Assembly: GCA_022702705.1 (NCBI GenBank)
Contig: CM040424.1
Location: 79,487,452-79,551,451 of the forward strand
Length of the DNA stretch: 64,000 bases
Direction: 5' to 3'
Origin: Papilionanthe hookeriana x Papilionanthe teres
Taxonomy: Eukaryota > Streptophyta > Magnoliopsida > Asparagales > Orchidaceae
Shown here: piece after piece, positions 1 through 12,240 of the stretch
How the letters are laid out: the number at the start of each line of letters is the position of its first letter
Position numbering within the stretch: the first letter of the stretch is position 1
The notes under the pieces: generated by a model
What the model saw: the letters and a program-made list of their open reading frames with translations, nothing else
The model's database searches: none
Told to the model about the DNA's origin: nothing
Position numbers and translations under genes: made by a program

Positions 1-154
1 GGATAATCACCTAGGGATTGTTTTCATGTTTTCATTTTTGCAATTTTTATTTTTTTATTTTTTCGTTCCTAGTGGCGTCTAGGGTTTGTGAAGAAGTGAT
101 CTACATCTCAAATTGTAGATCACCCATTGTACCTTGTTTGTTTGCTTGAAGATT

Positions 155-520
155 AATCAACAACAACAACAACTAGACTTCATCCCATTAAGTGGGGACA
201 AGTACATGAATTCTTTTTCTCCATTGCGCTTATTGACTATTACTTTTCATTTAATTCTAATAAACTAAGTTCACTTTTTATACAATATGCCAAGTCAATA
301 TTGGCCTACCTCTGCCTTTCTTAACATAATTCGAATCTAAAACATCTACTCTTCTAATCGGATCATCAAATGGTCGACGTTTAATGTGACCAAACCATCT
401 AAGATGACTATTTAATTTTGTGCGACGTTGCAACTACACCATTTCTATCGCAGATATATTCATTTCCCATTTTGTCCAAAGTATCAAGCCACTCATCCAC
501 CTAAGTATTGTAATCTCAGC
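155..520 (-). mobile_element. 3' end of an RTE-type LINE (relic)
   Basis: Read on the minus strand, this encodes the decayed C-terminal tail typical of plant RTE-clade LINE reverse transcriptases: a WFGHIKRRP-like segment, then DDPIRRVDVLD, KKGRGRP and QWRKRIHV. A short 3' UTR and a (GTT)n tail follow, seen on the plus strand as the CAA repeats near 155-169. Stops and frameshifts break the frame, so it is a dead fragment. The same 3' end recurs at 43.5-44.1 kb (plus) and 52.6 kb (minus). The motifs and tail are seen directly; assignment to the RTE clade rests on family knowledge. Confidence 0.75.
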
Positions 521-2090
521 ATTTTGATGCACTATTAAAATATGAGTTTTTCCTTCCCGCAAATTCTAAGGGGATCACCTTCGTTTGAAATAAGGGACAT
601 TGAAGATAGCTCGAACATTCAAGTCAATTTTCTGACTTGGATTGAGCCAACCATGATTTTTTCCATGATTTGATCTTCAGGTTGATTTTTAGCTGGGCTT
701 GGATCAGATCTAACCAGCTCAACAATAATATGCATTTTAAGAAATTATTGATACTTCATACGTTAACCAACATTCATCAAATTTTTAGTTCGCCTTGTCG
801 AAGATGTTATAATCCTCCAAAAATTCTTTCAGTGAAAAAATCCATAAAGTTTTTCTGGAAAATCTCTAGTGTAGACTGTCACCATGCAGTAGTAGGATAG
901 AAAGTTGAGAATAGGAAAATAGTTTTTTAGTTTGCATCTATATGATAGAAGACTTGCGATCCTTTTCATTTATAAATTTGTCCAAGCACTTATGCCGTTA
1001 ATCTTGCTTGGTCTGCGACAAGTTACTTCGACAATGAAACCATAAGTAGCATCATTGGGACATGGAAAAATAGTGTTTTATTGACATACAAAACAGTATA
1101 ATCTTACTAAATTGCCGCCATGAATTTCTTCATTGTGGTATTTTAAACTTTCTCCAACGAGAATGATAATCTCCACAATGGTCACAAATTAGGATAGTAT
1201 GCCATGATCAGTTCTCGTAGAGATGCATTATCAAAATGTGAGTTATATTTTCAGACGAAATCCTTCATTTGAAAATACTTTATCGACTCCAACAATTTTT
1301 TCTTAGGTGGTATGGCCCAAAATGAAAGACTATTTTGTTAACTTTAGTTCGGAATGTTTTCTAAGATAATCAGTGAATGGTATTTTAGAGATCTAAGCTC
1401 TGTTTGAGACAGTTGCATGTGCTTGTAAAATAACTATATACTTATTGTGAGAAAAGTAGTTAGCTTGTAAAATAAGAATTGTGTTATGAATGCAAATCCT
1501 TCGTATAAGAAAAGTAGTTTTCTTATAGTTTGGGACCCAATAATGATTAAATGATATGAATGATAAAACAATAAAAAAATTACCTCAAACAAACTCTTAC
1601 ATAGTTTGCACTTGTTATCCTATTGTTATTATTCCTATAGAATTTGGTTTGAGTGTGCAAGCCGCCAGCTGCATACCTCATTAGCTGCTTGCACTTTCCT
1701 CAAGCATGTGACTTAATCGTTACCTTCACTTCAGTATCTCAGTTTTTCTCCTTCTGATTTTCTTCTTCAATCGATATCAGGCATCTGTGTTATTATCAGA
1801 ATGTTACTCTCATCCAAACAGAAAAAAAAAGAGAAAAAAACTCGTCCTCCTTTTTTTTTTTTTAATCGTCTAAAGCACAGAGTCAGCTAAAGTAGCTTCA
1901 AAGTTTCTCAAAAATATTTTGTATATGAAGAAGGTCTAAACTGAAGTATTCACGTCTAGTGTTGCTTTACTTCTATTCCTTCCTTCTTTGATTGGGATTT
2001 TCTGATAGGTTCTTATACATTTAGATAATGATATTGCTAAAATTACTAATCTTCTTTAATTTATTCCACTATTTCTGATATAGGTCGTTA
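521..2090. other. AT-rich intergenic stretch, possible MITE inside
   Basis: No coding region is supported. A candidate MITE spans about 1395-1601: the left end (gctctgtttgag) and the right end (ctcaaacaaactct) are imperfect inverted repeats of the kind seen in plant hAT/Harbinger-like MITEs, but I could not fix a target-site duplication. Poly(A) and poly(T) runs lie near 1820-1865. Confidence 0.35.
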
Positions 2091-2094
2091 TTAT

Positions 2095-2336
2095 GGGAAA
2101 TTTACTCACGTCACACAATTCTTATGTATTCACAGATGTAGCACCTAAAGTATGATATTTACACTAATTAAAATTTGGTTTCATAAACCTATGCATGGAA
2201 ATGTTTATTTCACCTTTGATATTGGTGTTATTGTTGATGTGGTGTTAAGGGTTTGAGTACTATAAATGTAAATATGAAAGTTTGGGTGTTAGATGCGTAA
2301 ATACATAGGAATTGTGCGGTATGTATGTAAATTCCT
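2095..2336. mobile_element. Fold-back MITE, 242 bp
   Basis: The two ends are long imperfect inverted repeats of about 70 bp. The left arm runs from gggaaatttac through cacaattcttatgtatt and gcacctaaag to atatttac. The right arm is its reverse complement, ending in gtatgtatgtaaattcct. There is no coding capacity. Related copies or pieces lie near 5165-5220, 27583-27690, 27741-27951 and 51640-51820. The inverted arms are seen directly. The superfamily is unknown because the flanking TA-rich sequence hides the target-site duplication. Confidence 0.6.
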
Positions 2337-3229
2337 ATTATTATTATTATAATATGTTATTAATTGATTTGCACTTGTGAGAAAGCTATGTACATTTGGC
2401 TTGTATATTCTTATGAATAAAATATTTATAAAAATATTCTGTGAATAATAATATATAGGAATGCTCACTGGTATATGGCTTCACGCATATAGTTATACGC
2501 CCAGAAAACACTAATAATTTATCGTGTGCATGACTTTAGTGACTGATTCACATGAAGGAAGAGTGCATGTACTGATAATGTAGATAAAATAATATGATAA
2601 AATCATTTAAAAATGATGGAATAATTATATGAAAGATTATAATATGTATTGAAAAATGATATATATATATATTTATGTGCATTTACATACATACCATGTA
2701 GTCATATTAAGCACTGCTTGTATTTATGGTAATCAGTTGTAAGTTATATATTAAGCAAGCTAAGCGCTCTACTTTTAACATGACTTGTCTTTTATTTTTA
2801 AAGTAGAGGAGTGTATTTAGTTTTATATTGGATGATTGAAAAATATGTTAGCTCTTATGTATAGGTCTAAGGTTTTTTGGTTAAAAATATCTTTTTTCAC
2901 TCACATATGAAGCCAACTTGATAACATTTTGATTGATACTTCTTAGCAAGTGGTATAATGCTAAAAAAATGGGCTTTTATGAAGTGTTTCATTTGGCTTG
3001 TGCTAATAGTCCTAATTGCTTTTTCAAGGTTAGGAATGATCTAAGGGTGTGTGTCTCTCATAGTAGCTTCATATGGTTTAGTGGGTTCTTGGTGCATGCT
3101 ATATGATTTTTTTTTTAAAGTTTAGTAACTTATTTCCGTCTATTATATATTAAAAGGGTAAAGTGCCAATATAATCCCCAACTATTCCAATCCTTTTATC
3201 AAAATAAGGATTATTTCAGCCCCAATGTG

Positions 3230-3740
3230 ATGAGTGGGATTATTTAAAATGTCAACGATAAGATTGTTTCTCGCCAATGTCAAACACTCATTATATCTAC
3301 CAAAGTCAATGTTTACCATCACCAAAAAGTTTTAAGGTCAATGTTCGTCATCACCAGCAAGGCCCGAGGATGACACCAACCATCATCACTAAGTTTACTG
3401 TTAGCCATGCTCCCAAGGTCTATGCTCACCATCATCACTAATACCAGCTCTCATTATCACCAATACCATATATGTTTACAACTGAAAATAATGCTGAAAA
3501 CTATCGTGCCGCCAAGACCAACCTTGGCCATTCCACCAAGGTTGATGCAAGTTATTGATGCCAACATCAATGCTCATTGTTGCCAGCAAAGTAAATGCAT
3601 GTTGCCAATATGAATGTCAATGCACACCCTCTACACCAATATGATGGTCGTCTTTATCATTATGGTCAGTGCCTATTGTTGTCACAATCATAGACAACCG
3701 TCATAATGCCCACCTTCTCTGTTGTTCTTCTTTCTATAAG
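3230..3740. repeat. Degenerate CACCAT/CATCAC-rich minisatellite
   Basis: Words such as caccatcatcac, gtcaatgttcatcatcacc and gccaatgtt recur at irregular spacing of about 25-40 bp for roughly 0.5 kb. Short frames through it are low-complexity readings and not genes. It is locally C-rich in an AT-rich setting. Confidence 0.5.
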
Positions 3741-3967
3741 CATAATGAGCAAACAAATCAGCAATTATCTCTTAATGATAACACCAACGCCTCCAAATAT
3801 TTTTTAATTATAAATCAATATCATTTCTCAATCGGGACCTGCACGTGATATTTTTCTTCCATATATCATCATGTAAACAAACTCTCAAGTCTCATTTGGG
3901 TTACTCAATTTATTCATTTTTGAACACACAATGCTTCCCTTCAACATTAAGGTAGCATGCTCTCATT

Positions 3968-4060
3968 CTATGTATGTATGATACAAATATAATGTATTTA
4001 TGTATGTATGTATGTATGTATGTATGTATTTATGTATTTATGTATGTACGTATGTATGTT
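3968..4060. repeat. (TATG)n microsatellite
   Basis: Tandem tatg/gtat units with a few tattta interruptions. A simple tetranucleotide repeat. Confidence 0.85.
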
Positions 4061-4673
4061 GAAACTGTAAAAGAATATTCCGATTCAATTACTAACAAAT
4101 TTTCTTTTATTTAAATCACGGCAAATGATAATGATCATATAATTTTGAATAATTTTCATAAATGTCTTTAAAATTATTATAAATTTTTTTATTTTTAATA
4201 TTTATATATGTTAAAAAATTTTAAAATGTGAACGTAAATATCTTGAAATTCCGGTACAAATGTCTTCAAATTTTAATATATATATTATCTTGAAAATAAT
4301 TATTAATATCTATTCTATCGTTACATACAAAATAAAATAAATTAGTTGAGTAAGTAATTAAACTTATAAAAATTTAAGAAGTTGTTGAGGACAATATATA
4401 CGATTATTTTGATCCAAAAATATTGCGTCATAATACGTCATGACATTGCAATTAATTTAAATTATACGCTTTATAATGTCATCAATCATCTTTTAAAAAA
4501 TTAATAATTAATCATATTTCTAAGAACTGTGATTATAAGTCCATTTTAGTTATATTTTTAATATTTTTTTATTTATAAACTTTCTAAATTGGTTCCTATA
4601 TTCATGTATTTGAATCATTTTAGCACGTAGGACTTATGACGTTCATGGGTCAGTATACACCTAAAAAAGCTTT

Positions 4674-4830
4674 CTGAGTTGCTCAGTCGTTGAATTTCTG
4701 AATTGTCTGTCTGAAGAATTGTTGAATTGCTCAGTTGCTGAATTGTTGAATTGCTCAGCTGCCTAATTAGCCGTCTGACGAACTGTTTAACTGCCAAAAT
4801 GGTTGAATTGTCTAGCCAAACTGCCAAATT
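4674..4830. repeat. Minisatellite of gaattg/gctcag words
   Basis: Variants of ttgaattgctcag recur about every 11-24 bp. The minus strand reads as a QLSNSTI-like repeated peptide, which is a by-product of the repeat and not a gene. Confidence 0.55.
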
Positions 4831-4965
4831 CATCTAGGTGGCGGGACATGACATAAAGCTCCAACGTAAAATTGTAGGACATATATGTTAAAATAGTTGA
4901 GGTTAAATATGAGGAATCAACATTGTAAACTACAAAATTTTGTAAGGATTTCACCAATATATATA

Positions 4966-5010
4966 GTGTGTGTGCGTGCACGCGCATGTGTGCGTGCGTG
5001 TGTGTGTGAT
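4966..5010. repeat. (TG)n-rich microsatellite
   Basis: Alternating tg/cg dinucleotides (tgtgtgcgtgcacgcgc...) over about 45 bp. This is a potential Z-DNA-forming purine-pyrimidine tract. Confidence 0.7.
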
Positions 5011-5999
5011 GCTTGCTATGACTCTTTGGCGGGCATTTGCGTTGTCAGTTCTAAGTCCCTTGGGGTCACAAATTCAAGCCCGCATATGTGCAAGATCAAG
5101 TGGTTAGCCATGTGAGGTTGGTCGGGGGCTTATATCATACGCTCTAACCAATACTTTGAATATATATATGGGGGCATTTACGTACCATCCTTGTCTTATG
5201 TACTTACATATCGAACACCTTAACTTTACTGTTTTACATTTATATCACTAAAATCTGTCATCACATAAAAAATAAGATTTTATTAAACTTTTAAAAAGTG
5301 AATTATAAGCAAGTATGTATGTATATATATTGAAGTAGTTTAGGAGGGGCTCGAAGGCAAAAAGAATATTTATTTGGTGTATAATTATAGTTAAAAAAAA
5401 AGAAAATAATTTTTTAAATATGTATGAATACATCATGCAGTTAGACAATAACCTAGTTTATTGGGTACGTAATTATCCAGTTAGTTCCTTCTAAGGGACA
5501 AAAATTGTTTACTAATTGGTAGTTAAATACTAATTAATTAAATAGTCTTTGTCGCCACCTACCCCAAGCTTTAATTTTCAATAATACCAAATGGGACGTA
5601 AGATGTTGCTTTTGCTGATGAATATCCAAAGAATGTTTATAAGGAAAGGTAAATGAAACTTTTCTTAAAGCCTTCTAAGTTTTTTTTTAATTATTTATTT
5701 ATTTTGCATAGGAGATATGATAAAAATTGGGAGAAATAATATAAATAAATATAAGGAATGGTCAGAGGCTATTATATGAGCTTTCAACCATCCCTAATGT
5801 GCATAACAATTCGAGTACCACCTCCTTAAAGCCAACTTTCTTTATAGGGGATAAGAATCCCTGTCCTGAGGGGTCTTATACCGTGGATGTCTACCAAAAT
5901 GTCGGGGTACACAACACATACACACACATATATATGCATCATCTATTCCTGAGTTATTCTCTAAGTTAGTATTTTCAACATCTCTCATATTTCCATTCT

Positions 6000-6650
6000 T
6001 TATTCTAAGAAAATTCTTGAGTTTATGAGTGTATCCACCACAAATTGTTTGATGAAGAAATATGTAACTTTATGTGTAACATATTGTTTTTTATAACTTG
6101 AAAAGTTTATGATAAATTGCCACATGTGATTGCTTTCTCTAGTGGCCCAAATATTATAAGTATTGCTTGTTGATTTCTTCTCCATTGCACCTCCTTTTTT
6201 TTAATTGTATTTTTATCAATTGATTAGAATATTTATGCTAACACTGTGATGCATAATGGCCATTTTTCTTATAATAAAATGTTAATCTCTAAGTTATCAT
6301 ACCTTAGAATCCTTAATTGTCCATGCTTTCATTCAACACTTTGATTTCTTTCTCTCACTTTATTATTATAAAAATAATATCATCGATCATGTTCTCAATC
6401 TCTCCCTTGGCCATGATCGTATATTCTTTGCCAACCTTCATTCATGGGCTTGTAATATACCTATAAGCTCATCGTATTTAATAACAATTTTAATGCAATC
6501 AAAGTTTGCATCAAGAAAGTTTAAAATACTTTCTATCATTTGGATGTCTTTTAAAGTCTCGAAATTCCTCTTATTTTGATTAAGGATGGCTAAGATCTTC
6601 TGAAATTTAGTTTGACCCATTTAAAACTCCTTTCATTATATGATCTGATT
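6000..6650 (-). pseudogene. Ty1/Copia gag-protease relic
   Basis: Minus-strand frames hold two Copia-like patches. About 6438-6620 ends in DELIGILQAHE, which resembles the UBN2-type gag segment ELxGxLxAHE. About 6000-6185 contains IWATRESNHMW, resembling the W-x-x-D-S/T-G-A-S-N-H-M active-site region of the Copia protease with the catalytic D-S/T-G changed to T-R-E. The order gag then protease on the same strand fits a single decayed element, and the frame is interrupted between the patches. No LTRs were identified for it. Confidence 0.5.
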
Positions 6651-6869
6651 GACATCACTTCAAAAAATTTGGAGGTTACTTCTTTGTCAAGTTGAATCTT
6701 TTGTTAAGACTTTGAGGAATCTATCATATTTGTATGAAGGTGATAGTTGTGACAACATTATTGAATGTTCGATATCAATAAAAGATAAGACATAAAGATG
6801 TTTTCTCAATCTTTTGAATCTCTTATAGAACAACTTTTTGTTAAGTGGTAGGAACAACTTCTTTTGTGG

Positions 6870-6898
6870 CTCTCTCTCTCTCTCTCTCTTTCTCTCTC

Positions 6899-6954
<56 letters not shown>
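6870..6954. repeat. (CT)n followed by (AC)n compound microsatellite
   Basis: A CT tract at about 6870-6900 runs directly into about 25 AC units at 6903-6953. The minus-strand frame over it (poly-VC and poly-RE) is a repeat artefact. Confidence 0.9.
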
Positions 6955-6955
<1 letters not shown>

Positions 6956-7478
6956 CATAAGAAAGGTTCTAAGTATCTTAGAATTTAATTAAACAAAGGC
7001 TTCATTTTGATTCTCCAATTCTCATATTGTGATTATTGGCGAGCAGGAAAATGTTGGTTGAATGAGATTATTTTTAGTGATGATCAATCTCACATATCAT
7101 TTTGATAGAAATTATGAGAGAACATGTTTAAAAATCTTCGCTCTTGTTATTTCAAAATGATCTTGTGAGCATATATAACAAGGTTGTGAAAATCAGAACA
7201 ACTGATGAATTTGCAGAAAGAGATGCTCAAAGTTCAATAGTTAAACAAGGAGTTGTATCAAATGACGTAATAAATATTTAAATTATTTTAATATGGTTTA
7301 AATGATGAGATAATATGAACATGTGATAAATATGTGAAAAAAATAGCACTTAAACACAATTAATTTCATTAATAATTATAAATTTAAAACTTAATATAAA
7401 ACTCATCAAGATATAATTTTATACGTATTATAAATAGATAAATATTTGTTAATATGTATTAAATATATTTGTAAAAAG

Positions 7479-7486
<8 letters not shown>

Positions 7487-7547
<61 letters not shown>
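7487..7547. repeat. (TA)n microsatellite, ~30 units
   Basis: A perfect TA dinucleotide run inside AT-rich sequence. One of eight long TA arrays in the window. Confidence 0.9.
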
Positions 7548-7554
<7 letters not shown>

Positions 7555-8164
7555 GTAAGAATATGGTATAATTTATAATAACTAACAAAAATAATTAAAA
7601 AGCTTATAATATAAGAAACTTAAAGGTTAAAATTTTATTATAATTTAAGATCTTTAAATTCATAATTATATGTTTAAATTATATAATTTATATAATTTAA
7701 TTGAGAATTAAAGATAAACACATATAACTTAATATCTTCAAGCTTTATTAATTTCTTAAAATTTTAAATCAACTGTTATAGTACAGTTCAAACAATCTTA
7801 TTATTTTCTGCTAAAAGCGTGGAAGCAAACAGTACCCATAAACGTGATCAATGAGCAAGCTTTAATAATTTTTTATTAAATTTAATAAAGGGTTATTTAT
7901 ATCATATCACTGACCATATATTTAATTGAAGTTATAGTTTGCATTTCACATAAATATATATATGTTATGATGTATGTTATTAGACCATGCCTATGTTAAT
8001 ACGACAAGTAGTTATAGCCAAGTTGCAAATAATCTTATTAAAATGTTGCATAAAATATCAAAATTAGAGTAATATGGAGCTATTTGTGCTCCATAGTTAA
8101 CATGCATATGTAGGAGGAGTTTAACATAATCCGACATTAATGATGTTTAAATGCTTGGTGATAT

Positions 8165-8990
8165 GTGATTCTACTGTGAATAGGGCGGGCTGTCAAAAAA
8201 GTTCATTGTTGTACCCAATGGTACCAATATTGATCCAATCTGAATTAAATCGAGCTTTGATCAAGCCATTAAATCGCTTTCGGAAGGTTTCCGAACATAT
8301 TTGGAAGTTCAAATGAATGTCAAATCTGAGAAACTTATAGTCCAATAGAGCGTCTCAATAAGATGAATGCAACGAGCAAAAGATCATTTGATTTTGAAAT
8401 CATTAAGACACTCAAATTTATATCAAAAGCGGTTTGATCGAAAAAAGCGCTCTGAGCCGTCTGATCAAAGTGGTTTATATTTATGCATTAATTGCATCAT
8501 GAACTCTATAAATAGAGCCTCATTCATCTCATGAGGGGCGAAGAGAGCTTGAGACTTAAGGATGAGCTTCAAGTTTTGAGAAATAGCTGATGCCCAACAT
8601 CACTCCTACCGCCGTTGATAACCGCCAACCACCGCAGACTGACACTGACCACCATCGACTTCCGCTGACCACCATCAACAACCACTCATAGACTGTCTCC
8701 AATCAATATTGTTCGTCACACAATCCTTGCCACAAGTTTATCTGCGTATTGATGTTATAATTTTGAAGACTTTATAACATTTTTTCACATGTGAGATAAG
8801 AGGTCTCTGTAATCAATTTATAGTGAATTTTCACAATTGGGTTAGACCCCGTGAATTTTCCCTTCATGGGTTTTCCACGTAAAAATTTATAGTGTCACTA
8901 CTAATTATTTTCTCTTTTCTAAATATATGTCGAAACTTAGACTATAATATATTACTACTGTGAATTGCCTAGCAGACATCAGTATGTATG
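8165..8990 (+). mobile_element. LTR-like repeat (putative solo LTR), copy 1
   Basis: A member of a repeat family present four times: here, 19440-20340 (minus), 29885-30600 and 53740-54535. Shared landmarks in order are a gatcaagccattaaatcgc segment, a tttggaa/gtcaaatgaatgtc segment, a promoter-like ctataaatagagcctca, gagagcttgag, a region rich in caccgccgttg/accatcga words, and a late cgtgaattttcc...ttttccac/gtgtcactacta segment. The internal TATA box, downstream leader and lack of coding fit an LTR. TG...CA ends and a TSD were not resolved, so solo LTR is an inference. Confidence 0.45.
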
Positions 8991-8993
8991 TAT

Positions 8994-8996
<3 letters not shown>

Positions 8997-9054
<58 letters not shown>
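8997..9054. repeat. (TA)n microsatellite at the end of the LTR-like repeat
   Basis: A perfect TA run directly after the LTR-like repeat. Copy B has the array at the same position (about 54545-54592). Confidence 0.9.
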
Positions 9055-9057
<3 letters not shown>

Positions 9058-9059
9058 AT

Positions 9060-10500
9060 TTACGACCTATCCTTGAGTCTCTTTTCTGCATTTGTTATGA
9101 AATTTTGTTTGTTGTTGAGAGAACTTTGAAGGATCAAGTTTTTGGAAGGTAGATTATATTGTAAATAAGACAATGCTCAAAGATTTCTTCATTTTGCGAA
9201 GACTTTTTGATCGAGAGCTCGAGGTTTCTCATAAGTGCAAGCCCTTATGTTTAACTACTCCTGATGATGTGAGAGTGCATACTTTCAATTAAGGTTAGTC
9301 ATTAAGGATTGAACATTTAACATATGGTAGCAGCATGCATAGAATTAAGTTATAAAATTTATCACTCGATGCTTAAAATGAATTGTGGGAAATTGAAGAT
9401 GAAACCCGATCAAGATCTCAAGATTCCGTTATCCCGGGTTGTCGTGGTCTTTGACCTACTTAGTCAAAGGAGGTACTCGACCCAACCTGATCGAAGAATT
9501 CTTTTCAGCAGCCATGGGTTGAGTCGTCCAAGGTATCATTGTAGATCTAGGATAGATTTTTGTCTAAGAGAATAAATTTATGTCAACCTTAGCTAAAAAA
9601 AGGTTTTATGTCAATCAATTGTACCCTAATGATTTACAACTCAAATAGTAGAAAGTCGTTATGTAATATACTAGTGGGAATCGTGACCATAATATAATGG
9701 TGTCATTTGACGGTAACAACCTGGTCAGAGGACTCCAGTCTTAACCACTACTTTGTGGCGTCATTTTGTGACAAAACCACGTGGACAAATGACTCGGGTC
9801 ACGTCCTTACTAACATGTAATTACTTTAGTTGTTAAGTATAATGATAAACTTAATATGACATTTGTTCATTGTGAGCTGAAGTAAATCAGAAATTTATCG
9901 CCCACTACAAGTTGTTGCAGAGGACGGATGGAGTTTACATTATTTTGCTTTTAAATGATTGAATTTTACTAACAATATGGTTGGTTATTTTGAAAATCTT
10001 GATTTAAAAGATTATAACATCCGATTGAAATACAACTTTGCAATCTTGGGAAAATTATTTATCTTTAAAATCTATCGACTCTATCTCACTCACAAAGGAG
10101 CGGGATTAATAATTAAAATAATTGAATTCCAAATAGACTTTGAAACAAAATTTTAAAATAGACCCCTCCAGTCGAAATACATTACAATAATATATTACTC
10201 TACTACTGTGAATTGTCTATTCATTTGATTATGCACTTTTTATAGTATAAGAATAGAGCAGATTCAAATCCAATATCCTACATCTATTTTATTTAATTAA
10301 TTAAAATGAGTCAATTTCGAGCAAAACAAGAGCCGAACACAAACATTAGTATGTAAATCGAGCCGAACACAAACACACTATTTATGAGTAATTTCAAACA
10401 TGAGCCAATTTCAAACAAAAATAATTTTGAACGTGCCGAACACGAGCTAAATCCGAGCTCGCTCAAACTTGGATCCTTTACAACCCTAACTACAACCTAC
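9060..10500. other. Non-coding part of duplicated block
   Basis: Shared with copy B (54595-56045) at moderate divergence. Short open frames at 9324-9575 and 9959-10156 are not preserved intact in copy B, so I do not call genes. The end (10315-10495) belongs to the GAGCCGAACACGA-type interspersed repeat, which ends in ctcgctcaaactt...ctacaaccct. Confidence 0.5.
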
Positions 10501-11530
10501 TAAATATTGAAGCCGTTGCTACTATATTACACATTAATTAGCAGTGATTTAAACTATCAAATAGCCACATAAACATATTTTCATTATGGAGTTCAAGGCT
10601 TAAGAAAACTCAGTCCGAAGCTTCCCATAAAAAATCTAACTCATAAATATAACATCTGATAATAGTTATAAAAGAGTTGTTTTGTATCATAAAATATTTC
10701 CCAAATTTATTTTCAGTCCAAGCATATATTTTATTTTGAATTAAGTATTTTAATTTATAATTTTGTACTGTATCATAACCGTATGTAGTATTTTTTTGAG
10801 AGAAGAAAATATTACGTGTATTTTTTCGAGAGAAGAAAATATTACGTGTGTAATCCGCATGTCATAACTTATGACGAGGAAGCCGCTATAAACTGCTAAC
10901 TAGTATATATATTCTGGATAAAAGTGAACAAAATGCTAACAGAAAGGGCATGATTTTATTAATGTTTTCCTTAACTAACAGGTTATGTTCCACACGGATC
11001 ATATATAATAACAAGCCTTTAAGTTGAACTAATGTCAGCCACATGGACTAAGTGATTCTTCTATTCAAATAGTTGCATTAAATGAGGATTATTGCTTGTC
11101 CAATACCTCGTAGAGAACCAATTTGAGTGGCAAAAAAGAAAGAGAAGTTTGTGGAATCAACTGTGTATTGTCTTTATTTGAAGGGGTAGGGAGGTCTTGT
11201 AAGTTTCCCCCCCTCTCTTTGATTCAAAGATTGATGGTTTTTTATTGTTTATTGGAACAATCATATAAGGTTGAAGTCAATGAAATCATTTATACACGAG
11301 CTTTAGGATGTGGAGGGGGAGGCTACAAGTCTTTGGAGCACCAAGTCCATTATAGAAAAGGACATGCAAGATGTGAATTGTTCTGACACGAGATAATGAA
11401 CAAAATTTTTAAGTGGAGGAGTAGGAGCTTGAATACAAGACCTCAAACATATAGAAGTGTTTTGTGAAGAAATTGAAATTGCGGAAACACAGATTTGAGA
11501 GGTCTGAAGTGAAATATAGAACAACACAAT
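10500..11530. repeat. Unusually conserved segment of the duplication
   Basis: Aligned by eye with 56041-57060, this differs at only about 2% of positions (about 14 substitutions over 10901-11520), while neighbouring parts of the duplication differ by 7-20%. It contains small frames on both strands but no recognised domain. At 10793-10856 copy A holds a tandem doubling of a unit containing gagagaagaaaatattacg that is single in copy B. It lies beyond the 3' end of the minus-strand Copia relic. Confidence 0.6.
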
Positions 11531-12240
11531 GTAGGAAAAATAAAGCTAGAGGGCCAAAATTTAACTTATAAACATATGAGAACGAGGAAAAGTCACTGAG
11601 ACACACTACATCAAGAAAGCCACTATGTATGAAGATATAAGAGAAATGTACATATTGCACTATACTCAAGTCTCTCTTTACTCATGAAATTAAGAAAACA
11701 CTTCAGATGCTTCACCTCTCTCTTTCAAACACAAGAATCTTGAAACCCATCATATGTGCATGGAAATTCACAGAGAAGCCAAATAATTAAAGTACCTAAC
11801 AACTAGAAACAATTGTTGGCACCTAAGCGCTAGCCCCGAGCACTAGGTTGCCAGGCACTTGAGTTTAGAGAACGATGCGGACGCAGTTGCGTTCCTCCTA
11901 TGCACCAAATTTCTCTGCTCTCAATTTCAGGAAGTGTCTTGCTGAGGATCTAGGTGCCACTCCATGCGTCGAGTTTCCCGACGCTTTGTTCTGGAGGTTG
12001 GAAAGATCATTTTAGCGGCCCTACTTGTGCCAAGGCGCCATGCCAGATGTTGGAGCTCCTCATATACTAGAGTGAACTATTGATTTTCAAACAAATCATG
12101 CTTCATACACATACTAATCTCACACTTGAAGAATGATTGCAATCGATTCCTCTCCTCAAATATGTATTATATTTATAGTAAAGTATTGTAATGTCGCTCA
12201 AGTTCAGTCTTAACTTTCCTCAACTCTAACTGAAGCCAAA
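11530..12240 (-). mobile_element. Probable 3' LTR/UTR of the Copia relic
   Basis: It lies just downstream (minus strand) of the Copia RNase H end. It has a tactataaata TATA-like box near 12165-12185 (minus sense) and leader-like sequence. There is no coding. Copy B lacks about 70 bp of it and has lost many CpG sites by transitions. LTR ends were not pinned down. Confidence 0.4.

Noticed and set aside
3407..3613. 68-aa frame
   Set aside because: Reading of the CACCAT-rich minisatellite.
11303..11669. Overlapping minus-strand frames (74 and 86 aa) in the conserved island, partly repeated at 56844-57235
   Set aside because: The frame is only partly kept between the copies: the N-terminal part differs by frameshift and the stretch is expected to look alike at 2% divergence. 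Kept as a question in the findings rather than called a gene.
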